This document shows, piece after piece, positions 1 to 11,439 of a stretch of 64,000 nucleotides of DNA (position 1 is its first letter; each line of letters begins with the position of its first letter). A program made the position numbers and the translations under genes. The notes beneath the pieces are model-generated. The model saw only the letters and a program-made list of their open reading frames with translations. It did no database searches and had not been told where the DNA came from. The stretch comes from Paragordius varius (lineage: Eukaryota > Nematomorpha). The stretch covers positions 5,394,001 through 5,458,000 of the forward strand of contig OZ176051.1 of assembly GCA_964247055.1 (NCBI GenBank), given 5' to 3'.

Positions 1-499
1 TCTGAGTTACTACTTGTGGGATTATTGGGTATAGATTTACGTATCTTTTCGTGGTTTGTTCTTTTGTTGCTCTCAATCACATCAATGGAAGCTGATTTTT
101 GTTTGTATGATTTATGTCCAGGGTATTGTTTTGTTTTGCCGTCACAAGACTCGCTCTTTTCTGGAGTTTGTTGTTCTCCTTTTGCTTTAGTGTTTTTAGA
201 TGTGTCAGCTGTTGATTGAGCAATCCCACTATTATTGAAAATGTTATAATAATATGATGGTTTATGTACATGTTCTAACGGCAGATGGTGATGATAAATA
301 TTTGATACACGATGTTCTAAAGGCAATTTTTCACTTCCAAAACGATTATCAGTAGTTGTTGGGTTAGAAGAAAAGTGCATAGTTGCATTTCCCATCAAAG
401 GGTGAGGCAGGTATGGGATAGCTGGATTTATGTCAAACAAGGCATCCCTGTTTTGTTGAACGGTCGGACAACAAATGGGATAGTTTAGGGTAAGTAAAT
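1..499 (-). CDS. Partial His/Asn-rich exon running off the left edge; possible TRPM continuation
   Basis: On the minus strand a frame stays open from a strong 3' splice site (pyrimidine-rich tract ending TTTTAG, at about 500-510) to the window edge, about 166 codons without a stop. The product is low in complexity: a proline/His stretch (IYHHHLPLEHVHKPSYYYN) followed by a Lys/Glu/Ser/Asn-rich polar tail. No domain is recognised. The exon starts in the phase (two bases of a split codon) needed by the last recognised TRPM exon at 1656-1815, on the same strand, so it may be a lineage-specific insertion in that channel. Phase agreement alone has a one-in-three chance of being accidental, and TRPM proteins normally continue here with a conserved VEGG-type segment that I do not see. 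A separate neighbouring gene is the alternative. Confidence 0.55.
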
Positions 500-624
500 C
501 TAAAACCAAGGAGAAACGAGTTATATATTGAATAACCATTATAGACAGCCATATTATCGGCATTATAGGGTGGAAACATAGAAAAAATGTAGGGCATATT
601 AATTTTTGTTATTTTTGCTTAAAA

Positions 625-1000
625 TCGTCCCATACTCCTCTATGGAAGCGAGACATGGCCGATGACAGATTCAATCGCGAAAAACCTAATGAATAGAAAA
701 GCGGATGCTAAATTTATTCCAACCCAATAACTCAAATATGCATCTACTGTACCAAATCGAACTATTAAATATTATTAACAGAAAAAATAGGCTTAGATAT
801 ATCGGACACATCAAGAGTGCTCCAGAACAATGGACAAACAAAATTTTATCCTACATCCAGAAGATAACAATTGTAGAGGTAGACCAAAATTGAACTGGGA
901 AAAAACAATAAATAATAATTTAAGCGTTGTTGCCAACATTAATGATAACACCTGGCAAGATCAATATTACAGACAGCTTCTATACGAATACAATGGCTAG
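625..1000 (+). mobile_element. Degraded 3' end of a LINE reverse transcriptase ORF
   Basis: The plus strand shows, in interrupted frames, the C-terminal hallmark of APE-type non-LTR retrotransposons: LYGSETWPMT, then RLRYIGHIKSAP, then a basic GRPKLNWE stretch and a final W-x-x-QYYRQLLYEYNG followed by a stop. In these elements this region follows the RT domain. Only the last 125 or so codons survive and the frame is broken. It lies in the apparent intron between the TRPM exon at 1656-1815 and the open exon at 1-499. Confidence 0.75.
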
Positions 1001-1655
1001 CCATTACACAAAGACGATATATCATCACATAAAAACGAGGCAAATTTTTTAGCAATAGTTTTGATTATTTCAAAACTATATGATGAATTATATACATGCC
1101 AATTGTAAGAAATTTATAGACTTTATATCCGAAAATCGATGATAAACAGAGAAAGAACTGTGTATCAAAATATTTAAATCATGGTTAAGAATCAAAACTT
1201 AAAAATTATTTTATCATCGAATTAAATGTGTGTAAACACAGATTTTAAACTGGCGCTAAAATAATTTTCAATTGCCACTTGCTCAGAATTCATTAAAAAA
1301 TTTCCTTTCTTCAAAAATAAAAATCATATTTAGTAATTTTGGCACAAAACAAAATAACAAACTTTACCATTTTCAAAATTAATTATACCGTTATTAACAC
1401 AAAAAATAAATTATATCATTATAAAATTCCTAAAAAATTAAAAATATGTATAAATTGATCATAAACATTCAATATTTTTTGAAATGATCATTTGATTACC
1501 GAATCCCCAAATTTACAAAGACAACTTTCATTAATATTCATAAAAAACTTTGGAAATGTGCCTATATGTGTGCCCTAATTAAAAACTTTTAAAATTCAAA
1601 AAACTTATGAAACACTTTATCGGGTAAAAATCATGCTATTATAAAGTTTACTAAC

Positions 1656-4600
1656 TTGTTTTGAGCAAATATTGTTCAAGATTATGCCAAAGGGTTAATT
1701 CACACCCCATTTTCCCGACCGTGCCATCATCAACTAAAAGGAAATAGCCATGATGACTATTCAGCGCAAATGTGTTGGGTGAATGAGGCATTATCGAATA
1801 ATATTGCACAGTTTTCTATCATACCAAATAACATATGAATGGAAACATGCATAAATTTTTAAGTTAATTTATAATTATTAGTGTTTTGGATTTATTAATT
1901 ATTAAATCGAGATTATATTGATTTAGAATTTGTCTGCCAAAAAATATATAAAATAAGGATAATTAATGATAAATCAAAATATATTAAAGATAATATAAAA
2001 AAACATATTTAATATTAAAATTTTAATTAATATTTTATTAACGTGAAAAGGGCAGCCAAAATTTTTGTAGTGCACACATATTTATATACGTTTCAATTTT
2101 AAAGCGTTGAGGGTATTTATATATATATTTGCAAAATATAAAAAAATTAAAAATTAGAAGTAACATTTTAATAGAAAATGTAATAAAATCAAAGAAAAAA
2201 TAAATTTATTAATAAAATTACATCAAAGCCAATAAGTTCATCCCTATTTTGAACCATACCCCAAGGAGCTATGCCAATCGTCACAATGTTATTTCGATTT
2301 TTGTGTGGTAAGCCATCTAATGCATGTCCCACATACTTTACGTAACCTAAAACATATTTAATTAATTCTTTTTTTGAAAAAGTATAGAAAAAATCAATCT
2401 TTGAATTGTGAACTCTAACTTTTAAAAAAACAAAATTAGTGTAACTCCCAATATATGTAATATGAGCTTACATAAAAAAATTAAATATTCGAAAATATGG
2501 ACTCATAAAAACAATTTATTAGCCAATTTATTTAGCGAAGAAAAGCGTTTTAGAAAGCCCGGGAAAATTAACTAATATAACAATCGTTTTAAAAACCGGA
2601 ATAGCAATAAATTAATGAATTATTTTTTGTTTTAAGCAAATTTTTGAGATTATAAAAGCTGATTTTAATTTTTTTGAAAGCATTAATATTTTTACAAGAT
2701 TTATACGATTTGTTATGTGAACCGAAATCACAACCCTTCGACGAAAAAAATAAACCGGTGCCTTTTTTTGGGAATCCATAATTTACAAAAATAAATTCAT
2801 AAAATCTTTGATAATTCTTTATCAATTTTTTTAAATAAGTATATCCAATCAGGCAAGAATTAGAAAAAAATTGTTATATTATGTCTGAATTTTACGGTCT
2901 TATGTATAAAATCTAATAAATTATTTATGAATGCCCATATACATTTCGAATGCGCGCGTAGCCATTTGTGTTGGACACGCCTGATCTTAACGTTTGTTAA
3001 ACTGATTTAAAAAAATCCGAATTAAATCATTTAAGTAGGGAGATATTTTACGTATTTATTTTAAATCTCTTTAACAAGCTTCAGAACAAATATTCCACAA
3101 TCCGTAAAAATCTTTAAGAAATCGATTTATATAATTGGCAATAAATTTAATTTTTCACCATATAGATAGATATTTTATAAAAATAAAAACCAAACCTGTA
3201 TTAAGTCCATGAGTAAGGATCCATGTAACCGTTGTATTTGCCGCAAGAACAAGCCCATGTTGAAATTCGGCATTAATTTTGGGATTCAACTCAAAATTAT
3301 ACAATGAACCATGAATTGAGATGAGTATTTTGGGTAAATCAAGACCCCAGTGTGCAATAAGGAGTTGTAAAATAGCATCAGGTGGTGTATCAAACGATAA
3401 TCGAATGTACTATACGATAAATATACGGTAAAAACGTGATTAAAAACATTTTTTTTAAAAAAATAAACATTAATTTACTACATATATTTAATTTGAAACA
3501 TTAGCAAATTAATTTCCTATTTAACCGAAAACGATATAAAATTAATAAAATCATGATATAAAATAAAGTTTTTTTATTAAAAAAATATTTATGTTAGTTA
3601 CATATTATTAGCATAATTATTATAAATAATGCCAAACAATTTTTTAACTAAAATTAGGTATCTAGAATGTATATATTTATAAAGGGTCGGTTGATATACC
3701 ATTTACAATTCTAATTCACCCTCGAATAATTCAAATTCATTCTTGAACAATTCAAATTCACCCTAAAAATAAATTATATGATATATCTTTATGGTTTAGT
3801 TTATTATTTTTTCAGTATAATTTAATTTTAAATTTTAAATGTATAAAAAAAATGTAGGTAATTTTTAATCTCAAAAAACACATAATTTATTTTAGGGTGA
3901 ATTTGAATTGTTTAAGGGTGAATTTTAAGTGTTAATAGTATATTCAATTTGTCATATGTTTTCAGAGAAGGTGTTTTAAATTAAAAACTTTACAAAATTA
4001 TATTATCCGTATATGATATCTAATTACAAACGTGTAGTATCATATATAATAAGTGTATATATTTTTCAATATCCAATTCAATAAAATTATATATATTCCT
4101 AGTAATATAATTTCAAATTATCCATTGTATACATTTTAAATTAAATTTTGATATATTTTGAGAAAAGAGGAACATTTTGAATTTATTGGATTTTGGGCTA
4201 TAAATCACGCAAAGATTTTTTAATAAAAGGAGAATGACAACTTAATTTTTAACAATAAATTAGAAGCTATAAATTATACAGGTAAAATTTTACAAAAAAT
4301 ACGATTTCACAAACATTTAATAGTGCAAAATTACTAAATCCAAATGTAACCAGTTAAAAATTTACATATTACACAACTCATTTGCAATTATGTGGCAATG
4401 CTTGTTTTAAAAATATATATAGCCTAAGGTTAAATATATTAATAATATCCGATTAATTGCAAATTTTCGATTAATTTGAGCCAAAAATAGAGAAATTGAG
4501 AAAATATTTACCTGAGAGAAATATTGATGTGAAATGCCTTGAAATTCGATAATCCCCATAGCATTTGTAGGTTCTAACATTGTATGACATAAAACATCCC

Positions 4601-5064
4601 AATTTTCGATATGTGATTCAGCTATTTCGTGTTAAAAATTTAAAGGTACCTAAGTTTTCAATAGTGGAGACATAGGTAGGTAAACCACCTAATCCATCAT
4701 CTCTTGTGTTAATGGAATCAATATAGCTGTTTTCTCCTTGTTCTTGATTGAGTTGGTATAAATTATTTTCTAAATAATACAGGTGTCCATATATCTCTTG
4801 TTTTGAATTGTTAAAAGCTTCAATCACATAGCTAGTGTGACTATATAAGCTTTGACCACATCCACATAATCTAATATATTAATATAATTTAACCGATCCG
4901 AGGGATCAACAGTTAAGGGGTAAGAAGATGGTATGAACTTATTACAGATCCGTTTTTTAAAAACAGATTCAATCCATCGACATTTTATCTAAAATAAAAT
5001 CAAAGTTTACAATTCCGATAGAGCTTAGACGCTTTCTGCTGCTGTATGATATTTTTGGGATCAT
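1656..5064 (-). CDS. TRPM: TRPM-family cation channel, N-terminal (SLOG/MHR) exons
   Basis: Melastatin-type TRP channels are Ca2+/Mg2+-permeable channels whose large cytoplasmic N-terminus carries a SLOG-like nucleotide-binding fold. Seven exons are recognised, read from high to low coordinates: 5011-5064, 4894-4988, 4650-4870, 4512-4621, 3196-3409, 2222-2346 and 1656-1815, about 326 residues. Family motifs in order are [91 protein letters not shown] and [15 protein letters not shown]. Every junction keeps phase. The proposed start (ATG at 5062-5064) follows an in-frame stop; a short uORF overlaps just upstream. The first three introns are only 22, 23 and 28 nt, while later ones reach 1.1 kb and carry MITEs. 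The transmembrane part lies outside the window or beyond the 1-499 exon. Confidence 0.9.
2825..2995. mobile_element. hAT-like MITE fragment in a TRPM intron
   Basis: The segment resembles 42600-42770: both run through a 'atccaat..gcaagaa..tagaaaa' stretch, 'caatcttatgt..aaaatc.aataaattattta', then a GC-rich end with GCGCG or GCGGCCCGC and GTTGGACACGCCTGATC. The GGCCCGC-type end is typical of short nonautonomous hAT elements. The copy is incomplete and lies between TRPM exons 2222-2346 and 3196-3409. Confidence 0.5.
3695..3944. mobile_element. Foldback-like element, copy 1 (TRPM intron)
   Basis: The left end reads ATATACCATTTACAATTCTA and is followed by three units of a 21-bp tandem subrepeat with core TTCAAATTCACCCT. 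The right end carries the reverse complement (GGGTGAATTTGAATTG, about two units). The AT-rich centre shares a 'gtaatttttaatct..aaaaacacataattta' block with the other copies, here in inverted orientation. It sits in the 1.1-kb TRPM intron 3410-4511. Confidence 0.8.
4622..4649 (-). other. Ultra-short spliceosomal intron, 28 nt (TRPM)
   Basis: It begins GTACCTTTAA and ends CGAAATAG on the minus strand. Without its removal the frame hits a stop. With its removal the upstream exon (phase 1) joins GCT-GAA-TCA and runs into the conserved TRPM block ending GISHQYFSQ. Confidence 0.8.
4871..4893 (-). other. Ultra-short spliceosomal intron, 23 nt (TRPM)
   Basis: It begins GTTAAATTAT and ends ATATATTAG on the minus strand. 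Removing it joins the [18 protein letters not shown] exon to the CGCGQ exon, as in other TRPM proteins. Reading through instead loses the CGCG motif and soon reaches a stop. Confidence 0.88.
4989..5010 (-). other. Ultra-short spliceosomal intron, 22 nt (TRPM, 5'-most)
   Basis: It begins GTAAACTTTG and ends TTTATTTTAG on the minus strand. Removing it joins an 18-codon exon that starts with ATG ([18 protein letters not shown]) in phase 0 to the conserved WIESVF exon. The upstream exon is not conserved, so this intron rests on splice signals and phase only. Confidence 0.6.
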
Positions 5065-6559
5065 CTTAATTTCTTCATGTTACAACCAGTCTAATTTACT
5101 CATACGCAAAAACAGCTATGTATAAAAATGCATATCTTGTATAAATTTTTATCGCAAAAATTATGTTTTTTAATAATGTTGTTTCTGCTTTATTAAAATT
5201 AATCTACACTCAACCTATAGTAAAATAAAAAATTAACTTAAGATAATTTGTCCAAAAAATTATTCGCTTAAATATTCATGTGTACATCAAATGAGTTCTC
5301 ATCGGTCGAATTCAATATTATACATGCATAACCAAATAAGAAGTTCAGTAAACCCTCCATCGGGTGATATGTTGGAGTTAGTATGGTTATTGTAATAATT
5401 TAGATTTGGGACCATGGAGGTGAGATGGCAGCTATGTCACTTGTTAGTCAATGTGATATCAAAAAAGATTATGCGATAAATTGGAATAGTAATAAAATTT
5501 TTGTTTTATTCATATTTGAATATAAATATAACTATTTAATTAATAATAAACCGTGGATACAATACCTTTCAGTCCTCCGCTTCAAATTTGGGTTTTTGAG
5601 GCCCCCAGACCTCTTTAAAATCAATATTTCTTGACACTAATTAACATTGCAGAAGTTTGCTTATATATAATTTTAAACCGCAGTATAAAAAGATTCATTT
5701 AAAAAAATGATATTATTTATGGATAAACCTCAAAAAAATCAACGTGTCCATTACCTAAATACAAAAATGATGCAAAATAACCTCTTTTTTATTGATATTG
5801 TTCAGTGTTATTTAGATAAATTCTTTAATTTTAGCGTTAGATTAAATAAACACGATATTTGCAAAATGTGGAGTGGCGTAGAAGCAGTTTGAAAAGGAGC
5901 TTATTTCAAAACTATATTATTTATGGATTATTTATATTATAAAATTTGAATATTGTATTAGCGATTTAAATATAGGATAGCGGTGAAAAGTTTAGGATGA
6001 GAATTTGTTAACAATTATGCATCGAAACGTGCGCCTTAAAGCTGAAAGCAAATTTTTTGATTAGGTCTAATACCTTAAATACTTTTTGAAATATTAAGTA
6101 ACCCTTCAGATATTAAACTACCCTTAAAGGTAGAAGGTTAACATTAAATTATGCATATGTTGAGGTACATGAATAAGTATTAAATTGATTACATATCATC
6201 TTTTCGGTGAGGTTTATGACAAAACATTTTTTAAAAAAAAATATTATTTTTTTCACAAATACGACATATTTTTACAAATATTAGAGCCTTTAGACCAAAT
6301 ATTTTTGACATAATCGCAACGTAGTGCTGATAAGTACGCTTACTTACATTAAAATGAAGGATCATTATTATCAGCGGTTTGAAACATCTTTTTTAATCTT
6401 AAAAATGTCCTAAAATATTTAGGCTATTAATTTTTCGATTCCACATAAACTACCCCATATTTTATTAACAGATTTAAACCTGGTTTTTATAATATGTTTG
6501 GATCTGTTATTATAATTAACATAAAGAAATATATACATTATATAAATAAAACAAAAAAC
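5065..6559. other. Spacer between TRPM and the CAP gene
   Basis: This stretch is AT-rich. Around 5565-5615 is a GC-richer block (TTTCAGTCCTCCGCTTCAAA, later CCCCCAGACC) that resembles pieces at 27985-28035 and 59133-59160, so it is a dispersed repeat. At about 5835-5890 the plus strand reads RLNKHDICK after a TTTTAG, faintly like the start of a CAP domain, but the frame breaks soon after. No other gene is visible. Confidence 0.6.
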
Positions 6560-7863
6560 ATGAATATATTGTATTGGGTGTTTATAATAATAGCTAACGA
6601 AATAGGAGGACAAAATATATATGTATCAGACCTAAGCTTAAAATATCCTAATTGGGGAGAAGCTATTGGCGAATGGACAGATACCCATATATTAATACAA
6701 ATGAACCGATATCAACAAGATGATGAGTATTCGCAGGTATGCATTTCAACAAATTATAAATATTCTATTATACCCTATAATAGAGTATGTTTTTCATGCC
6801 CAGATTAGGTGTTATAATTTTCTTACGGATAACCTTTCATCTGATCTCAATAAATATAAAAGAATTATAGTATTTAGTTATTTCAAAAAAAGTTTTATAA
6901 TTAAAAGGTAAACACTCTTCTACTGCTGACAATGATTTAAAAGTTATGCATATACGGGGTTTGGCCAAATCCTACGGACGCCTTAACCATGTAGATTGTA
7001 ATAAAAATTATTCATAAAACTTGTGACTAAAAAGTTATTAGATTAATAAATCATTAGAGTTATGAGTAATATATTTTTAATTAATGACAGTCTTATTTAA
7101 CAATGCAAATTTTATTTTACATAAAGTACCATGATAAATTTGGAAATGAATAACTCTTATTTCGCATGTTGGAAAATTATTTCTAATGTCCTTAACACTC
7201 CGTGTTTTAATACTTTATTAGAGTTAATAATATCATATTGTTTTATATCTAATTTAAATAGTTTTGGTGATGGTAAATTGTGTAAAAAATGTTTGTTTTG
7301 TTTTTTCGTGTTTTAGCTTCCATGAATTAGCCCTAATACAATATGATCCAATAAATTTTTATGTTTTTCCAAAATAAAATTATAACTTGGGTGTCTTTTT
7401 TTTACTTGTTGTTTACACCTAACGCATAAAACAAACCTCTCTAGATAAGTTGGAATTTTTTTGCAATTTTTCAAAATGAAGTAATTTAAATATAACTACA
7501 TAATTATCTATAGATCTATTCTAAATTTGTTTTTAAGCTTAGAGGGTAATTTTGCACATATATCAATATCCCAATAGTCACACGTATTTTTTTATGAAAG
7601 GTAGTGTGGAGTCGAACAAAATCTATAGGCTGTGCTTCAGCTTATTGTCCTGCAAAGGAAAAGAAGGCATTTGGCCCTTTCATATTTTATGCTTGCAATT
7701 ATTACCCCAGGTATATGTGCGTAATTTTGTTTTTAGAGGCAATATACCCGGTCAACTGCCTTATAAAATAGCCAAAAAACAAAGCTGTTCCAAATGCGCC
7801 AAAGGTGGATTGTGCCTCACAAAAGGACCTTTTAGCGGAAAACTCTATAAACGATGCGGTTAA
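6560..7863 (+). CDS. CAP/SCP-domain secreted protein, short form (137 aa)
   Basis: CAP (CRISP/antigen 5/PR-1) proteins are usually secreted and disulfide-stabilised. Exons 6560-6736, 7601-7710 and 7737-7863 join in phase. After a hydrophobic start (MNILYWVFIII) come GGQNIYVSD (the family GENIY motif), NWGEAIGEWTD, then EYSQVVWSRTKSIGCA across a junction (CAP signature 1), then CNYYPRGNIPGQLPYK (CAP signature 2) and a cysteine-rich end (CSKCAKGGLC, final CG). The His before TQVVW in active-type CAP domains is replaced (DDEYSQ). About half the usual domain, the N-terminal helices, is missing. Either this is a truncated secreted form whose signal peptide is encoded just upstream of GGQN, or the true exon begins after the TAATAG at 6593 and earlier exons were not found. 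The last intron is only 26 nt. Confidence 0.82.
7711..7736 (+). other. Ultra-short spliceosomal intron, 26 nt (CAP gene)
   Basis: It begins GTATATGTGC and ends TGTTTTTAG. Splicing turns CNYYP plus a split Arg codon into CNYYPRGNIPGQLPYK, the second CAP signature. Although 26 nt would shift the frame, the protein is continuous on both sides once it is removed. Confidence 0.92.
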
Positions 7864-10800
7864 CTATTTTAATTTGTGTTTTTATTGCACATTAATCGAT
7901 TTGCGAGGATATAAACTTTTTAAGTGTTTAATAGCCTTGCAAAAAATACAAAATAATCGAAAAACTATTAATAGCACATACACCTTTTAATCTTATCGAT
8001 TTTAATGAAGCATTTCAAATAAATAGTAACAATCTATTTTGAAATTGAGTAAAATTGATAAATGTATAGATTTCATTTTATTTTTTGATAACCACATAAC
8101 AAGGGTATAATCAATAAAAATGTAAAAAATGTTATTAATCCTTTAATATAGTTCAATTAATATAATAATTTCTATTCTTTGGGCCAGCTATGTTAGAATA
8201 TAATTTAAATCTTTACAGAGTGACACTTTTTTCGTTAACAGTCGCATTTTTTAAACCCAGTTGAATTTAATTCGGAAACATCAACAAAACTTCCAAATAT
8301 CGCAAAAATTATATATAGCACACCCAAACAGTGTTTAATTTAAATTAAAAAACTATATTAGCTGCTTTCTAAATTTAGGTCAATCTTGATTTAAGTGTTA
8401 CAATATTTTCCTCTCGTAGTTATGTGTGTTGTTTTAAGTCGAGTTCGCTTTTAGATATTTTAACACCGTAAACCGTTGGTTATTACATAATATTTGAATA
8501 TGTTATTTATTTTACCCATCTAATTTGAAGCCTAACATTTTTTCATGGATATGGTGTCTGACTAAATGATCAAAATATTTCGAGTAAATAGGGTCTATTT
8601 TCTTTAATTATGGCGTGTGTGTGCCTAATTTTACTTATCCCATCACTCCGTTCAGTATCGTCCGTCTGCGCCAGACTTATGAATTATCCGTTTTGCCCAG
8701 CCAAAAGTGAAAAAAATGGGTATGAATCCTGGTCTATAAAAATTGAACGCGTTTTTTAGTTTTTTTCGAAAGCTCTCACTTTTACTAAGGCGTTTTTACT
8801 ATTAAGTTCGTCGTACTAATTTTATATCTAGAAAGTGTGTTCCTTTCAAAGTTAGTAATTTCCTTAAAATCTTATGACTTTTGTTTTTTTTCAATTGGTT
8901 GGATACTGTATGTTCCGCCTCTATTAAGCCTATTCAACATGGTACCATATTACGATTATATTATTGGTGACCAAGATATATTCAATTGAAAATCCAAAGT
9001 TATTAATTGTTAGCTCAGCAATTTTTAGGTTCATTTTTTGGGAGGATTAGACTCCTTCATAATACTTTTTACATTTAATTAATACGGCGAATCTTATATC
9101 TTTATCATACTGCTTTTTTATTTTTTTGCAAGTAGTTTTTAAGTTTGTTGAAAATCTCCCATTTAATAATTTTATAATTTGTGTATGAATAATTGTGGGA
9201 AGGGTCCCCATAGTTTGTCCTTATTTTATAAATAAATTTTCTAAATCAGGGCAGCACGCACAACTTGTGATCCCGTTGTTTTTATAATCCATGGCATTTT
9301 TGTTTGAAGTGCTACAACATCCCTAACACACGTCCTTGTTCTGTGAGCAGCTTTAATTATTTTATGTCTTATTTTGTACGATGATATAATTTTATCAAAA
9401 TGCGATGCTGATTCTCTCGTTTTTTACATTTGGCTTATACTAAAAAATGGTTAGTGATTTTTTCCATTTCAATGACCATGTGACGTTTTCCACGTGTTTG
9501 TTAAACGATATCTGTTTTTAAAAAAAATCTCCAAATAATTGCCATGAGTTCATCGCATTAGGCATTGTAGTAGGAAGTGATTTTGTTATTTAAAATAATT
9601 TAAGGCTTTAATTTTTGAAAATTTTACAAATCATCACGGGAAAGCTTTGCAGAGTTAAAAATGGATTCTACTTACTTTTCATTGCATTTTTTTCTGCGAG
9701 CCGTAATAGTTAAAAATGTCTCAATTTTTTCAGGACGTTGAAGAAATTTAAACGGATATTCCAAATTAATTATTAACATTTGGGTAAGCAGCAAAAAAAA
9801 TATGCAAAAATAGCCAGATTTTCTAAGTTTTACGGTTTTTGAAGATATGTTTTGAAAGGGCTTTTTAATTTTTCTAATAGGCTTGCTTCTGGTTTTTTAA
9901 ATTTTGTTACCGTTAGATTTATTAAATAAATTTATATAAATTGATGCTTTTAAAATATTTAGGTATTAGAAACTTTGTATAAATACTAAAAATTGCATTG
10001 TGATTATGTTATGTCATTTATTCCATCAAATTCATCCGGCAGTTTACAAGATGATTTTGGTGCTTATACAATACAAATGATCAATTATTGTTAGGAAGTA
10101 GTCTAATATGTAGCCACATCCCAAAAAATTTAAAAGATTTATTATAAATGCTCTAACCTTTAGATATGTTTTGTCACAACATCTTTCACAATTGCGTGTA
10201 TTTAGCCACCACTTGTCGATCACAGGTTTTTGTAGATGGAAACTATATAATGATAGGAAATGCTTGTCCCACGTTTTGTAAAAGTATCTGCAAAAAGTGA
10301 TCGTTTAATCAAATCCATAAATATTTATATTCACAATCAAATGCAAATATGACATATCTCATCCAAATTAATTTAGTGCTTAGAATATATATATTACGCT
10401 AATTATTTTCGTATTAACTCCACATTTTTTAATATTCAAACTAAAAGATAAGACACCTTGAGCAAAGTATTCCAAAAAAATTATAATTTATTTGTTGGTA
10501 AATCACAAAATTCTACATATTACACGTATAAATTAAAACATTAATCATTTTTATTATTGGCTAAATCAATATGTTTATACATTAAATAACTTATTTGCCA
10601 TGTATTATATCAAGATCGCAGCTACTTACAACATGATGCATATATTTATCGATGGTTGAATTAATTTTTGTATGTATTTATTAAACATAAATATGTTACC
10701 TAAAGTATCTATCACAAAATTGCATAATTTAAGCTTAAAGAGTTAGGGGATGAAATCAATCAATTCAAAAAGGACTCGACAATGCTCGGAGCTTTAAATA

Positions 10801-11400
10801 GATTATAAACGGTAAACTGCTTTCACTATTTTTTTGAAGGCTTATACCTTGACATAGGCTGGGCTAGTCAGAGAAAATAAATGACGAGTGCCTTAAATTT
10901 CGGCGATAAAAAGTAAAATATGGGAATAATTTAGATTTTATTAAATGGCACCATTCTCATTTTGATTCAAGGCCATGATTTTTATGTGAAGGCGTTTTTT
11001 ACACACGCCTGGACTGAACCTTATTAATTAAGAAAAAGGCCAGCTATTGTAACTTTTGAGAGATATTCTCAAATTTACATCTTTTGTGTTCATCGGAATA
11101 TTATTCAAATGCACGCTTATAAAAGCTTATATTTTGTAAAAAAATTTACTGAGTGCGTCGCCATAGATGTTAAAAATAAATATTTTAAAGGGTTATTATA
11201 CCATTTTTATACTACCTCAAAATAGTATAAAGTACACCTCGATTTTGCAAACATTAAATTTTAAAAATTTTGATAAAAATACAATTTAACAAAAAATGTT
11301 TTTTAACTTGTAAAATTATTGTTATAAAGAAAACAATCATCGTAGACAAATATATCATAAAATTTTTTGGTTCGGAAGGACCGTTTATATTAGAATTTTT
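7864..11400. other. AT-rich intergenic stretch, no gene seen
   Basis: No conserved coding frame is found. Between about 8600 and 9700 composition is slightly less AT-rich and minus-strand frames carry basic, broken peptides that could be an old transposon, but no motif is decisive. Around 10980-11030 is an 'ACACACGCCTGG' piece resembling the ends of hAT-like repeats elsewhere in the window. Confidence 0.5.
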
Positions 11401-11439
11401 ATTCCGATCATTATATCCTATATATTTATATGGAAAAGG

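Noticed and set aside
5707-5892. Plus-strand frame containing RLNKHDICK, considered as the first CAP exon
   Set aside because: Only a few residues resemble the CAP start, the frame stops soon after, and no splice chain to 6594 could be built.
8600-9700. Possible degraded transposon on the minus strand
   Set aside because: Broken basic peptides are present but no RT, endonuclease or transposase motif can be read with confidence.
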